Below are positions 36,224 to 50,934 of a DNA stretch of 64,000 nt, piece by piece (the stretch's first letter is position 1; every line of letters begins with the position of its first letter). This DNA is from Cristatella mucedo. Taxonomy: Eukaryota > Bryozoa > Phylactolaemata > Cristatellidae. Under the pieces are notes generated by a model, which was given only the letters and a program-made list of their open reading frames with translations, searched no databases and had not been told where the DNA came from. Location of the stretch: assembly GCA_009760855.2 (NCBI GenBank), contig WPIO01000086.1, positions 308,001 to 372,000 on the forward strand. The letters run 5' to 3'. The position numbers and the translations under genes are program-made.

Positions 36224-39200
36224 GTAGAGTGCACGCGAACGCGCTGACAAGTGACCCCTTAGTCTGGGGAGTGCTCATTGAAGCAGGACGATCGAACGAG
36301 CCGCAGTGGTAGAAAAGCGCCATGACCTAGGCCCCGCACGTGTGCCGCCTCCTTCTTCAGAGTCGGCAAAGAGCAGTGGCATCAAGACTGCAATTTCAGA
36401 GCTTATTATTGCACACTAAGCCACGATCAGGACAGCCGTCAGCGCTAGCTTGCATCCTGAATGGTCCAATAGCGCATGTTAACTCGGCTTCCGGTTGCTC
36501 AGACTTCGCGGCTTTGCCTTGTCGACGGCTTCCTCTATCTGCAATCCAGCTAAGATTTCTTAGGAATTGACACAAGTTACTATTCAATGCCACCCTCATA
36601 AATCGCTGTTTCGATTCCAGCGCTGCACTGCTAATTCTGAACGCGCTCAGTAGATTTCTTTTGAGTTGATATTTTTCTTCACACCCCTTTGGCAGAGGGG
36701 GTGCCGTTGCTGGAGCGTGAACAATGCCCAGTGCTGGTACGCTAACTAACTGACACGGAGCTCCCATCTGTAAAGATAATGGCTCCGATTCAGGACCGAG
36801 CGGACAATTCAACCCATTCTTCTGGGCGGAGGCCGCCAACCTCAGGGCTAGCTCACTATTTATAGACTTACCAGCCGGTACATCTGACCGAGAGAAACTG
36901 AAAGCCTATAGATTTCAGTATAAATAGGCTGGCACATCGCCGAGCTAAAGCGCACCCGTCTAAGCTTGCTAAGGCTGTGTCTAGCTTCTAGAAAAAATGG
37001 TTGAATCAAAAATGCACAATCCAAAAATTCTGTAGTCAACTATCAACCTTCTTCTCGATCGCTGTGCGGTCGGTGCCTTAAATAGGGATTCTTGTCACGA
37101 TCTCGCTTTCTCGAATCTCTTTGCCTTTTTTTCAGCAATACTTATACCATCCAAGAGCCCATTTTCATAGTATTATCCCCACTGAACTCCTCTACCTCAG
37201 TTCTTGGTTGCGCCTTAATAACCACTTCGCTAGAATTTCGCACTGACACACATTCTACTCTGCATACTTTTTATTGAGCACTGCCATGCCATCAAGCAAT
37301 GCAAAACGCCGTCGTTGAATATCCACCAATGAGTCGCAGCCTAGGAAGCCACTCGGGCTACTTTGTTAGATACGCAGCTGGAGCAGTACGTCCACTGTCA
37401 TCTTCGTTTTTGCTGGCAATTGCACCGTAGCTAAACAGGTGCTGTTCGTAGCATCTGCTAAAATAATAATGATAATAATAATAATGCACTTGATAAAGCG
37501 CCCTCAGAGAACTCAATTTCTCTCTAGGCGCTTTACATTTGCTGCAAAGGTAAGCACGATTAAATCGTGAGTAATATCATGCTTGAGAAACAGCATGAAC
37601 AACGTAGTTAGGGGTGACATCCGCAGGGTAAGCTCACGACCTCGGTCTCGAGGTCGTGGGTTCGTTTCCTGCGGTGGGCGATTCTTTATCGCCACTGCAA
37701 GCGGTGGTGATAGCCGTAAAGGCTCTTCTGTCGCTATGCAAAAAAGGCTGTTTAATCAGCTAGGATTTTTTTAAGCATGCAGACGTCGTTAGTGGCAGCA
37801 TGCAGTGTCAGCACGCATAAGCATATGAAGGGCGAATCACAGGGACCAACTAAATGCTGTCCTAAATAGGTGTTTTCAAGTTCTTTTTAAATGTGGTCAA
37901 GTCAGGGGATGTTCTGACGAAAGTTGGGAGGTAGTTCCAGGCTTTGGGAGCATACAAACTAAATGCACGGTCTCCAAAGAACTTGAGGTTTGTACGAGGT
38001 AGTAGTTAACTGTACGATTCCAAAAAGCGGGTGGTACTATGCTTAGCCTGGTGTATGAGTAGACCTGAGAGATAAGCTGGAGCCAAAGAATGAAGTAACC
38101 TAAAAGTGAGCAACAAAACTTTGAAGTCGATTGGTTGCTTTACTGGAAGCCAGTGCAGGTCGGCGAGAAGTGGTGTGATGTGGCTCGTGACAGACAAGCC
38201 TAGCTTCGGAGTTTTGCATAAGCTGTAATCGCCTGGTTGCACATGCCGGTAGGCCAGCAAGCAACGAGTTACAGATCTCGTCAGGATAATCCGACGAGAT
38301 GCCGTCGTTGCCGCGAACACTTATTCAGTAAAAAATACCTTAGCTGATATATCATAAGCATGGGTTATGTGGCGGTAGGAGAGCCTTAACGGCTTGTCAT
38401 GCTCGCACCGTTGAATCAAAGAGCCACAAAGGCATCTGGATCGATCGACGTCTCGAATTTTGACGTGCGAATGCGAATACATCCGAGTTAAGCTGCTGGT
38501 AGGCTCCAATCCGGAGAATGACGATGCTAATTTGTGTCTGCTAGATCAGGGTTTTTTACATAATGCGAGCCAGGTCACAGGCTATCCGTGTCGAAACAGC
38601 CTTGCACAAGCAAGAGCCATCTTTTCTCACTCAGCAGCCGCTAACGTGGATTCGCCTTTTTCAGAGGCTCCAGCAGATTGTTCCTGCCATAGAAAGTCTT
38701 ACCTATAAAGAAGAACGGCGGCAGATCTTTGTCTAAATCGTGAAAACCGTTCGCCGCCTATCCGATGACCAAACGATCGGCAGTCTCCTCAATTATCCCT
38801 TTACTCTGCAGGTGGTAAATGAAACCGCTCCTTTAGCGGCTATGCGGCGATCCGGGAAAAGCACCGATTGCCGCACAGACTTTTTTAGCCTTGTCTAAAC
38901 TCTTAATAAGAAAGATTCGTGCTACTGAGCGGCTCCGACGTAGACCGATAAACCTTTTTCTTTGTGGATTCGCCAACAAGTTGCTTACCAGATAGGATGG
39001 ATGCCGTTTGAGCGACAGATACAAAGCAAATTTGTTACGCTGACCCACAAGGCCCGCCACGGCTTGGCTCCTTCGTACCTAGCTGAACAGCTGCATCAGT
39101 TACAGCCTGCTTTCGCCCTCAGATCCCGTGTGGAAATTAGCTGTTCTATTCCTCCGATTAAAGACCGTTGGCGACAAAAGCTGTGGCTCTGCAAGTCCTA

Positions 39201-41432
39201 GACTGTGGAACTCGCTTCCACAATTCTTATGCAACGACAACTACTCTCCTACTGCCGAATATGGCTTATCCTTTTCAGCGGTCCTGAGCTGCAACTTCCA
39301 TGCTACTCACTACCTCAACTGCTCTCCTGACTCTATGCTTCACATTTTCTCTTTGTTGCGTGAGACGAAGTCTGTTGGCTACAGAATGCGTACCGAAAGC
39401 TGCTTAGGCTGTAAGTGGGCTAAACAATTTCCGCGGCGATTGCCCAGCTGCAAACAGCGATTGTGCGGCGCTCCTAGTCGTGGTTCTGCAGCTGCCGTCG
39501 TAGTTGCAGCGGCGACGTACAGCAGCAGCGGCGGCACAATAAGTTGATCGTGATACCAGCGCTTGGTAGAGACATCCTTTGGCAATGCTTACCCTGCTAA
39601 TTTGCACAAAGGTCTCTCAGTGTAGGGGGTGGGGAAACTTTTGCGAACTTTCCAGGCGACGCGATGCAAGAGCTCACTGCTGACGCATCTGGTGCAAACG
39701 CACTGAGAAGAAAGAGCAGTGGCTTTATAAGGGCGCCGTATTGTTGTAGCGCTTCTACGCCTTCGTGCGGATCACGACCAGCCTTTTTGTCGGTGCGGCC
39801 ATCCTGCGTAAGTTACCGCGGTGCGTCCAAACACGGTGGGTGCAAATGCAGTGTTCTGGCTGCTCTTAGATAAAGAAAATGTTAAGTGCGTCTTGCAGCA
39901 ACGAATGTGCAGTTGCGACTCCATGCACTAAAAGCGAGAGAGAGAGAGAGAGAGAGAGAGGGGAGAGAGAAAGAGAGGGAGGAACGACGTGGTTAGAGAA
40001 GACTTGTTAGAGTTAGTGAATTGCGGGAGTTTCAATCTAGTGGGCAATCTATCTAGCTATTACGATATCACAAAGTCGTCGAGGTCATAATGAGTTACAT
40101 GAGTTGGTTAAAGGATAGGAAGCCTTACGGAGTAACTACTTCAGATAGGTTCGCCGTAATGGTACGTAAAGAGGAGTGACGGAACCTTAAAATGTGTACT
40201 CTGCTTGATATAGAGCTTATAGTGTCGCAGCTCAGATATGGTAGGTCAGAGCAAGAGAATAAAGGGCAGCTAGGTCTTTTTGTACTTGATGTTGCTCCTG
40301 CCACCTTCACACCGCTTCACAATAACAATAATAATAATTATTGTTATTACAACATAATAAATAATAATAATTAGTATTATATTATTATAATAATTATAAT
40401 TATAATAATTCACACGCATTTAAGCCTGGTTTAAGCACGGTTTAGACGGCAAATCTTGCATCCTATCTACTCAATTCTTACTACGGTCGTCCGTTTTTTG
40501 TAAGGTCTAGGCGGCAGTCTTGCTTCAAGTCTGGCTTCCTAATCGCTCCGCCCATTCTTGCGAGACCGTTCTTGCGAGAGCAAGGGCATTTCCATACTTC
40601 TTCAACGCTGTTACCGCTAGAATGAAACCTTCCCGCTATAGCCTTTATCGCTCTCCGCCTCAAAATCCTGTTCTTTAACTCCGCACTCAGTGTGCCCCAT
40701 AAACAGGGACTTGCCCGAAACGCATCGATGACTTCGCCGGTCAAGTAGTCTGCCATTGCTTGCTAAGCACCGCAGTAGACATGGCCTGAATGGCGTCTAT
40801 GATTGGTCATTTGCGAAGTCTCATGTGAAAATGTAGAACCGGGTTTGGCTGCTGAGTCTTCGCCAAGACTACCGCGCTGGTTTGGACTAGTGGTTATGGT
40901 GCTCGTCTTCAATGGCCGAGGTCAAAGTGAATGTATTTGATGAGCGAGGTCATGGGCTCGAGCTCCGTGGCAAATGTGAAGCACCTGAATAGAGATTAAG
41001 TTATGTTGGGGAGCTATGCAAATGAATTATATTTAATTATATATGTCTCTTAAGGTGCTATGCAAATGAGTTAGTAATAATAATATATTTGATATAGTGC
41101 CCTCAGAGAACTCAATCTTTTTCTAGGTACTTTGCATTTGCTGTTTATATATTCATTCCTTACCCCACGCTATTGGTGACGTATACACCGGAGACTCGGG
41201 TAGGTAGGAAGCAAGACTCGCCTTCTAAACCAGGCTTTATACGGCCAGTTTTGCTTCTTACCTGCTTCCTACCTACTCGAGTCTTACTTGGATCTCCCGG
41301 TTTGTAGGAGGCTTAGGCTTCGCTCTCGCTCCGAGTCTTGCTACCGGTTGTAGGACATTTCACCCCCTGGACGTTCCCCCCAGGCTAACACATTTCCACC
41401 CTATGTAGATGAATGTATAACTATAACTAAGA

Positions 41433-41480
<48 letters not shown>

Positions 41481-44400
41481 GATCAAATAAAGTTCACGCT
41501 CTATTAAAATAAAATCAACTCAGTATAATTAGAAGACTGGATGGACTGGAACGATGTTTTCCAATGGAGCGAGCGGCGGCGGCGGTTGCAGCGGCTGCGG
41601 CAGCAGCGAGCTATACAGTTCGGTCCCGAGGGAGTTTGCTGCCGCTCGACGCCGCCAGGCATGCGTTCGTAACCATCAAAGCGGGCGAGCACTCGGGCGT
41701 GCCGCGCGTTCCTGCAAATGAGCGCTAAGCCTCAGAGGTCTACTGAGTATACATCGAGCTCAAGTGATCTAGTTACGCCCTAATACGCACTAATTAAAGC
41801 GCGGAATACGAGCAAGGGTGGATTTAAGTGGCGGAGACGCAGCCCACCCTAAACCTTAAAAACATGAACTCTAAACCCTAAACGGTAAACCCTAAATCCT
41901 TAAAACCCTAAACACTAACCACTAAACCCTAAACTATAAAAACCCTAAACCCTAAAAACCCTAAACTCTATACCATAAACCCAAACACCCTAAACACTAA
42001 ACACTAAGCCCTACAACCTAAGCCCTAAACCATATACCGGGGGAATGTTCTACCCCAGGGGGAACATGTCCGGGGAATGTCTGGGGGGGGGGGAAATGCC
42101 GGGAGGGGGGAAGCATCCAGGGGGAAAGTATCCATACCCCCTTGCTACCTACTCGCTCCGTCCACTGAACTGGATAACTGCAGCATTTCTCAACGGCCAA
42201 GCTTCGATAAAACAAATACCGGTACAGTGAAACCTGTCGGCTATATCTTTAGAGCTCGCCACCTAAAAATCTTATTTCTGGACTCCGAGCTCAGTATGAC
42301 CCATAAACAGAAGCTCACGTGGAACGTATCGACGAGTTCACTGGTCAAGTTTCGCTCCCAGCCGACACCATCCCTTTCGAAGCGATGTGGTAGGCTTGGT
42401 CTGACCGGTGTCCACGATTAGTCATTTGCTAAGTCTTTGCCGAAAAAGTAGAATCTGGTTTCGCTGCTGATTCTTTGCTAAGTCCTCCGCAAGTCTGGAC
42501 CACCCTTACCGTATTGGTTACGATACACCGAAGACTGGAGTAGGCAGGAAGCAGGTAGGAAGCGAGACTCACCATATAAACTAGGCTTTACACTGGTTCC
42601 GAATCAATAATTATATTAATGATAATGCATTTTCTATAGTGCCCTCAGAGAACGCAATCTGCTTCTAGGCAATTTGAATTTGCTAAAAGGGCTAGCCTGC
42701 TCAATAAACAACAAGCTTAACGTGGTTAGAGGTGATATGCACAGGGTGAGTATGCAAATATGGTTAGTGGCAGCATGCAAAGTGACAGCAGCCATAAGCA
42801 CATAAAGGACGAATCACGGGAACCAACTTAAAGCTGCGATAAATATATGCTTTTTTATTTTCTTTTTCCTTTTTTATATGCGGTAAACTAGGGGAATGTC
42901 GTGACGCAAGTTAAAAGTGAGTTCCAAGCTTTAGGAGCATACGAGCTAAAGGCAAGGCCTCCAAATGATTTGAGGTTCGTACAAGGTATTGGTAAACGAT
43001 TAGATATCGAAAATCAGGTGGTGTGATGCTTAGCCTGGTGGGGATTAGATCTGATAGGTAGCTTGGAGCCAAAGAATGAAGAAACGTGAAAGTGAGTGAC
43101 AAAACCTTGAAGTCGATGGATTGCATGACTGGGAGCCAGTGCAGGTAGGCGAGAAGTGGTGTGATGTTGCAATTGCAATGCCCAAGACAGACAAGCCTTG
43201 TTGCCGAGTTTTGCACCACTTGTAAGCGCCTGATTGCACAAGCCGGTAGACCAGCAAGCATTAAGTTTCAGAAATCAAACAGTGTATAGAGTTCAAGATT
43301 TTGTCGAAGTTATGCACCCACTGTTAGCTTGTGCTTGCACAGGCCGAAGACCTGCTAGTAATGAATTGCAAGAGAAAAAATCGACTGTGAAAAATTTTTG
43401 GTGTTGTATCCTCATCAAAGAAAACCAAAATATTTTCAAAGTTAACTAGCTGAAAACTGAGAAGACTTTGGTGCTTTGCTGACGCGGTTGTCTGGTGAGA
43501 GGTCACTTTGGAGCTCATTCCTTACGATGGCACTCAGGGCCTTTGGTTAGTAGGAGTGATGATTCGTTATATACAATCAATCATGCCACAGTAAGAAACG
43601 AAAGCACACAATCACAAAAAATTATAATTCACACGACGTGCGAAATGCTTAGCGGAACTGCTGTGTCTTTAGCTGAGACTTGATTGAGGCAAAATCATAG
43701 CAGCGATTGACCTAAGCCAGCAGTGAGTTCGAGATTTTCCATGCATGCGAGCTGTGCGTCTAACTACCACAAGATTTCACTTGTATAAGGTAGTCCAAAT
43801 TTGCGCAATGTTACTGATAAAGTTTTATGTAATAAGTACGTGGATTACGGTATCTAGTTTAGTATTAGTTCGGCACTCCTCGAAAACACTCACTACGGTA
43901 GAGATATATACTTGTTCCTTCGTATATGCAAAGTGACATTACAGGGTTAAAACTAACCTTATATTTGAGACACCTCAGCCAAACAATTGTTCTCGTCCTT
44001 CAAAGACCAAGGTCAATCTAGGCTTTCACTTCTATGCGGATGACACTCAGTTGTACATTTACTTTGATCCCTCCCAGCCTTCGAACACTTCAAATTCTCT
44101 CAACTCACTTGCTGCATGTATTCATGACATCCGCACATGGATGGCAGCAAATTTTCTAAAAATAAACGATGATAAAACTAACTTACTATTTATGGGCGAA
44201 CCCAGTGTTATTCACATATTGGAAAGGCTGACGCTCAAAATTGGCTCTGCCAGCATATCCCTTGTTAAATCAGCTCAAAATCTTGGTGTCATGTTTCAAA
44301 GCGACCTCTCGTTAGACGACCATATCAGCTCCACAGCCAAATCTGCCTATTTTCAGCATCATAATATTGCTAAAATTCAGGCTTGTTTAGATAAGGATAC

Positions 44401-47400
44401 CACGTGCAAGTTGGTTCATGCATTCGTGACATCCGTCTCGACTTCTGCAACTCACTGCTTATTGGCTTACCACCATGTACGATCAGGCGATTGCAGCTGG
44501 TGCAAAACTCCGAAGCCAGGATCTTCTGTCGTGAGCGTCGCAGTTGCCATATCGCACCACTTCTCGCCGACCTGCACTGGCTACCAGTCAAGCAACGGAT
44601 TGACTTCAAGGTTTTGTCGCTGACTTTTATGTCACTTCATTCTTTGGCTCCAGCCAATCTCTCAGATATACTCCCCCATCAGGCCAAGCATCGTACCACC
44701 CGCCTTTCCGAATCCAACAGTCTACAAATACTTCGTACAAACCTCAAATCCTTTGGAGACCGTGCATTTAGTTTGTATGCTCCCAAAGCCTGGAACTTAC
44801 TCCCGACTTGCGTCAGAACATCCTCTGACTAGACCACATTTAAAAAGAACTTAAAAACACACCTATTTAGGACAGCATTTAGTGGGTCCCTGTGATTTGT
44901 CCTTCATGTGCTTATGCGTGCTGACACTGTGCATACTGCCACAAACCACATTTGCATGCTGACCCTGTGCACGTCACCACTAACCATGTTATTCATTTTG
45001 TTTGTTTATCAGGCATGATATTACTCACCATTCAATTGCATTTCTCTTTGCAGCAAATTTAAAGCGTCGGGAGGGAGATTGAATTCTCTGAGGGTGCTTT
45101 ATCAAGTGCATTAATATTATCAAGTGCATTATTATTATCAAGTGCATTATTATAAGGTCTCGAATACCAATAGTCTCGACTTGCAGCTATTTTCAAGGCT
45201 CTCGGTAGACTTTACACAATTACCCCGCGCCCTCGTCGCTCCTCTGCCAACATCCTCCGCATTAATCTGGAACGAGGCCCACTGCCACTTATTTACCAGG
45301 AGGAACACTCAAAATTAGAGCCGTGTGTGCATTTTTGAACGTATTTAACGAAGTATCCACAATCCGAATCTCTAGCCATATACACCAGGCTCCCGATTTC
45401 CAGATCTCTAGAGGTCACTGATAGATGGACAATCGCTTCCCTACGTAAAAGGGTTCGAGTGGTCGTTGCTGGCCACAAGTTAATAATAATAATACATACT
45501 ATATAGTGCCATAAGAGAACTCAGTCTCTTTCCAGACACTTTGCTGCAAAGGGAGCGCGATCGAATAGTTAAGGGTAGCATGCTCAATAAACAGCAAGAA
45601 TAACATGGCTAGGTGGACATGAACAAAGTCAGCATACACGCGGGTTAGTGGCAGCATACACAAACAATGTCAGCACGCATAAGAACCAGAAGAACGAATC
45701 ACACGGACCTACTAAATATTGTGATAAATAGATGCGTGTTTAGTTTTCTTTTAAATGTGGTTAAGTCAAGTCAAGTCTAGTGGAGAGTGAGTTCCAGGCT
45801 TTGGGAGCATATGAACTAAAGGCACGGTCTCCAAAGGATTTGAGGTTTGTACGAGGTATTTATAGACTGTTGGATTCCGAAAAGCGGGTGGTACGATGCT
45901 TGGCCTGATGGGGGAGTACATCTGAGAGGTAGGCTGGAGCTAAAAAATGAAGCGACCTAAAGGTGAGTGAAAAAACCTTTAAATCAAGTTAACGTTCCAG
46001 CGTCCTACATAGCTAGGAATAAAGTTACAGCTGCCGTTCTGAATCGATTAGGCATAGTGCGGGCACGCTCGCCGCTCTGTTGTAGGTATCGTATTGACAC
46101 CATTGTTGTTCTAGGCATCGTGCCATCACGCTCGCGGTCTTTGGCATCATGCCGTCACAATCGCGTTCAAGTTCACAGCTCTCTAAACTCGCCGTATAAG
46201 TGCATTGGCGTTTATCCATTTAGCAACTCTGTCCCCAGAATTAGGCTAGGCAGGCGATACGCTAGCTACGAGGTAATGCTTAATCTCAAAATAATGCGCC
46301 TGCTGCACTCTGTTATGATCTTGTGACTGTAGACCTACAAAATGGACAACAATTACGTTCCCAGAAGGAGACAAACTTGACAGTGGAGCTGATGTGGCCA
46401 TGTAATGAATTTTTTTTTTTTGGAAGGAGACACTGAATCCTCGAATAGCTTACCTAATATACAATGACCGAGCCCATTGATAGTTAATCACAGTAAGCAT
46501 AAGAATGACACTTGAATAATACCCTAATAAAATGCTAAAGTAAACTGTTAAATCGTAATCTATTAAACATCCTTGCTATACCCATCTGCTTTAAAAGTTT
46601 CGCCCCCCTTTGACGGCTTGCCGTTAACATCTAGACTCCCAAAATCTCCCACTGAGATTCGACCTGAACCAATTCAGTGGTGACGCTTATGAAACCCAGG
46701 CTTACGATACTTTGAGACTAATCTTATTAACTCCTGACCTGAGACTCTGCCTTAGTCTGCGTTGGCGAGGTTATTATACACTCTCAGCAGTGCTGTATTA
46801 CGTGATTTTTTTTCTCTAAAGCCCGACTTGAACTTGCTACTCTTGCCATACTGATTTAAGAGTTAAGGTGTTAGGCTACTACCTTTACGATGTATTTGGT
46901 AAGAATAGAAATAGTTGTGGAAATTTGTGACAAAACATGAAACCAACGACAAATTCATGAATTTAGGTGTCTTGGATTGCAGTAAATCTGGGCATCTCAT
47001 GAGGACGATTGGTATGCGATGTAAAGGGATTGTAGTCTTCTTAGGTGGGGAGACTACTTCAAGATGAAGTTAGCAGGGGAAAGCATATTTGCTATTCTCT
47101 TACATGCTACTGGATCTTGGCAGTCTCTGGTGTTGCATATGGTTATGTATCGCTCTGCTAATGCATGCACTGACCGAAAGTTTCAGCGGCTAATGAAGTT
47201 TCGTCAATTGTATAGTATGCAACTATGGACGCGAATGGGATACCGGCAGAATTACGGCCGTCATCCAATACAAAGCGGGACCAGGAAGCATCAATGCAAC
47301 AGTCGGAGTCAAAATTGGGTTGCGAGGAGTTAACATCACGCTTAAAGGTGGCCGAAGTGCTTGCCGCGCCGTGCTTTACAGACCATGCATGCTGCAGACG

Positions 47401-48899
47401 TGCAAGCTCCAATCGAAGAGCCAATGATTTCAGTGTGCGCTTCATGTACACAAGCTGTTACAAAAAGCAAGCACTCACATAAACAGCAGATTCGTGTCTG
47501 ACAGTGTGATTTTTTAGATGGGCAAAAAGTGGAAACGTTATCATTTCATTTTATTACAACTGTGTTACTTGTTAATAGAGAATCTCATTTACCTTAAGTC
47601 ACACAACATGCTAATTGATAGACTTAAAATATGGAGAACCTCGATGGAGTGGTTTTCAAGGATATTGAAAATTCATGCGCAGGTTGGTACATATATAAAG
47701 GGGTATAGGCGGACTGAAAAAGAGTTGGATAATAAAAATAATGCTAAAACGAAGAAAATCATACTTTCTTACCTCCCATGAGAACTAAATCTTAGTCTGG
47801 CACTGCACGTATGCTTGATAGAAAGCATAGCATTTGGTTAACTCTAGCATGTATAATTTAAGCACGAATAAGCAGACAACGGAATTGTCCTGAGGATGAA
47901 GCTGAATTTTTTAAACGGGAGTATATTTAGTTTCTTCCTTTCTTCAAGCCTGGGGATGTCACAGTGTCAGTCGGTAATGTGTTCCTCTTGGCGCTAGAAG
48001 ATACAACGATAATTGAGAACTGCTTGACGCTGGCGATTCTATTTTCGCTTTTCTTGGTTGTTGTTTGCTTCGCTTGTTCAGGCATATGTCCTAGTTGTAT
48101 GTCCGGCGTACTACCGTGGTATATCCAAGCCAATCCACACCCATTGAGTACTACAAACAGTTTATGGCATGCATGAGAGCGCTATAAAATATTTTCGCTG
48201 TAGGCGAACCTGAGATTCAGCAGCTGAACGAAGTGATCAATTATAACGAGGATTTCTCCTGGAATCCGTGGCGCGAAGGACGGACTGGCTTCGGACCTTA
48301 CGGTTCGAATCTCCTCTGCCGTCATTGCCCGGCGCGCCTGGCTGCCTACTGAACTGTATATGAGGCCCCACGGTAGCATTTTCAAGAAAATTACAACGAA
48401 CCTCCTGCAGTATTTCAACTGCCGTCCACAAAAGATAGCCTGGAGCATCTCACATTTTTGGATTTCTGAGCTCCTGGGATGGGTGGCAGGAGGTGTTCAG
48501 GCTTCCCATCATACTCTATAGTCAGGCCGCAGCTGGCAACCAGGCAGGCAGCCGAATTTCCTGCCAGAAACTAGAACTAAATTGCCGTCTATCCTTGGCC
48601 TCTCCACGTTGTAGCGTCTGCAATACGAAAGGACTACCGGGAGGCGCAGTATCGCGGCACACCCTATCCCATTCTATGGGTGGCCGAGTACTTCATACAG
48701 GAAGGCGAGAGCATGCGATGGGGCTTCCACTACAAGCAGGCCGGCTGGTTTACGCACATTATGATATGGTAATGTCATAACCGCTGTTCTTCGTCCGGAT
48801 TTATGGTGGTGTTGCTGCATGGTGATGAGTGAGGATGTTGCTAAGTCGTAGCACCTGCTGACAGGTGCGAACGGAGCGCCTGAACTTTGATCGTGCTAA

Positions 48900-48994
<95 letters not shown>

Positions 48995-50903
48995 TTGAGA
49001 TTTTCTAATGTCGTATCCTTGCAATTCACCGTCTCCGCTTATTATTATTTTTTACTTCTTATGTTTTAAATTGTCCAATGATTCTACCACGATGTTGTAA
49101 CTCTGCTATGATATACATGAAGATAAAGCTGTAACACCTACTTCTTAAAAGTTTTTAAAGATTTTGAGTTTAAAATTGAGTGACCCATTGAAACAATAAA
49201 TAAACGGATACACGGCAGTCGGTCTGCTTTTAATGTAAGGTTTTCCCAGCCTGTGCAATGTCGTGCTTAAAATTAGCGGCCAACTCAGCAGCTAGGATTG
49301 GTTGTCGTGAAAGTTGCAGTTATCACATTGCATCATTTATCATCAACCGTCACTGGATGCCCATCAAGCATAGTATCAGCTTCGAAGTGTTAAACTCACC
49401 GTTATGTATATGTCTATTCTCATTCTCCTGCCTACCTGCCTGAACCACTTCCAAGGCATGCTCGCCAGCGTACCACCGGCTCTTCTCTTTCAAGTCACAT
49501 AGCATTAGCCTGAACCAACCTCAAATCCTTGGGAGATCGCGCCTTTAGTTCATATGCTCCCAAAGCTGAAAACCAACTCCCGATTGGTATTAGGACATCC
49601 TCTGATTAGAAGACATTTAAAAACAAAGCTAAAATGCACCTTATCCTCACAGCATTTGGTGGACCCATGTGAATTGTCTTGCATGTGCTCATGCGGGCTG
49701 ACGATGTGCACGTTATCGCTAACCATACTGCCATACTTCTCTTACAGCATGTAAAAAGTTCCTAGAGAGAGTTTAAGCTCTCTGGGGCACTATACAAATA
49801 TCTTATTATTATCATTAGTCTCGTTAGTTCTCTAAGATCTGCTGTTCCCTGTGCATGCATGCTGCCTATATGCTTGAAAATATCTAGTTTGATCCTCTCC
49901 CAATTGGATGCAAATTCTTTTCTCTGTCTTTTAGGTCTGCGTTTTCACTGTGGCTGCTGGCAAACGCACTATATTTCGTAATGCCGCGCTACGGCGCCAT
50001 CGTTACAATTGGAATGGGCGTTGCCATGGTGACTGGCAATGTCCTCTGGGTCACCATTAGAAGCTCTACCCCACTTTTGATTCCACTCGGTAACCAAGTG
50101 CTGGGAGTCCAGTTCGGATGGTGCTTCTATCTAAATCTCGCTGTCGGTAGGCACTCGCTCGGCGGTGATCGCTCGGTGTTCACTGCCCTGCCCTACCCCC
50201 CCCCCGTTGTCGCTCCACCGACACCGCTTGTACGGCGGCTTTCCGTAGCCAGTTAGCCTCGGCGTTCCTGCAGGACGTGGCTCGTACCCGCCAGCTGACT
50301 CAACTGCGGCAGCTAGTCCTACGCCCGCCCTCTCTCCTCGCAGCCGCTCCCCTCATTAATTGTCATTCCATCATACCCTGTCAACCGCACTGCAACAGTA
50401 CCATGTGCTGAAGGCGCCAATCGCTGGCCCGAGAAGGCCTCCTTTGGGCTGACCGCTAGGCTGCGGCTAATTGCCTCCTCCTCCTCCTTCTTCTTCGCCT
50501 GTTTTCTGTAGGGATCGTATCAATACTCGTTGGCGTTGCATTGGTGCTCCTCGACCTGTTCAAGCCAGAGTCACTGGCAACCTTTTTCTCGATGGATGTG
50601 CTGAAAGACTACGAGGAGTTCTATGCCGGTACACCTGCTCGCGGCTTGCTGTGAGATCTTGCCTGCGTGTGAAAGTACTCGGGTGTCTGCTTTTTGGCGC
50701 TCGCAATCTCCTTCGTCCTCCATACAACCCTATTGAGCCCAAATACTGCCGGTAAAAACGGCAGAATTGTACGACTCTGGCTTTGGTCCAGCACTTTAAG
50801 TGCTCACCCTGATTAATGTCTGGCTGAGGTCGTGGGCTCGAGCCACAAGGCACATGCAAAGCGCCTGAACAGAGATTAAGTTCTCTTGGGGCGCTATACA
50901 AAT

Positions 50904-50934
<31 letters not shown>

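Larger units (their letters stand above)
40433..41242 (+). mobile_element. Unnamed interspersed repeat Y, copy 1
   Basis: Begins TAAGCCTGGTTTAAGCACGG and ends AAACCAGGCTTTA, an inverted pair suggesting terminal inverted repeats. The interior (40679-40870) matches 42278-42490. A SINE-A and a LINE tail sit inside it (40.87-41.15 kb), and the match resumes after them. No transposase seen. Confidence 0.55.
36224..47215. other. DUOXA introns 1 and 2
   Basis: Intron 1 (36224-39749) carries a LINE copy interrupted by a SINE-B and a second-family LINE fragment. Intron 2 (39808-47215) carries a GA tract, two copies of an unnamed repeat, the CCCTAAA-like tract and four LINE pieces. 36.25-37.45 kb and 46.3-47.2 kb hold nothing recognised. 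Confidence 0.45.

Noticed and set aside
47964-48176. Hydrophobic plus-strand frame (LTLAILFSLFLVVVCFACSG) just before DUOXA exon 4 as an extra transmembrane exon
   Set aside because: Exon 3 joins exon 4 in phase and in the middle of a conserved motif (N-I-T-L-K-G-x-P), leaving no room for an inserted exon.
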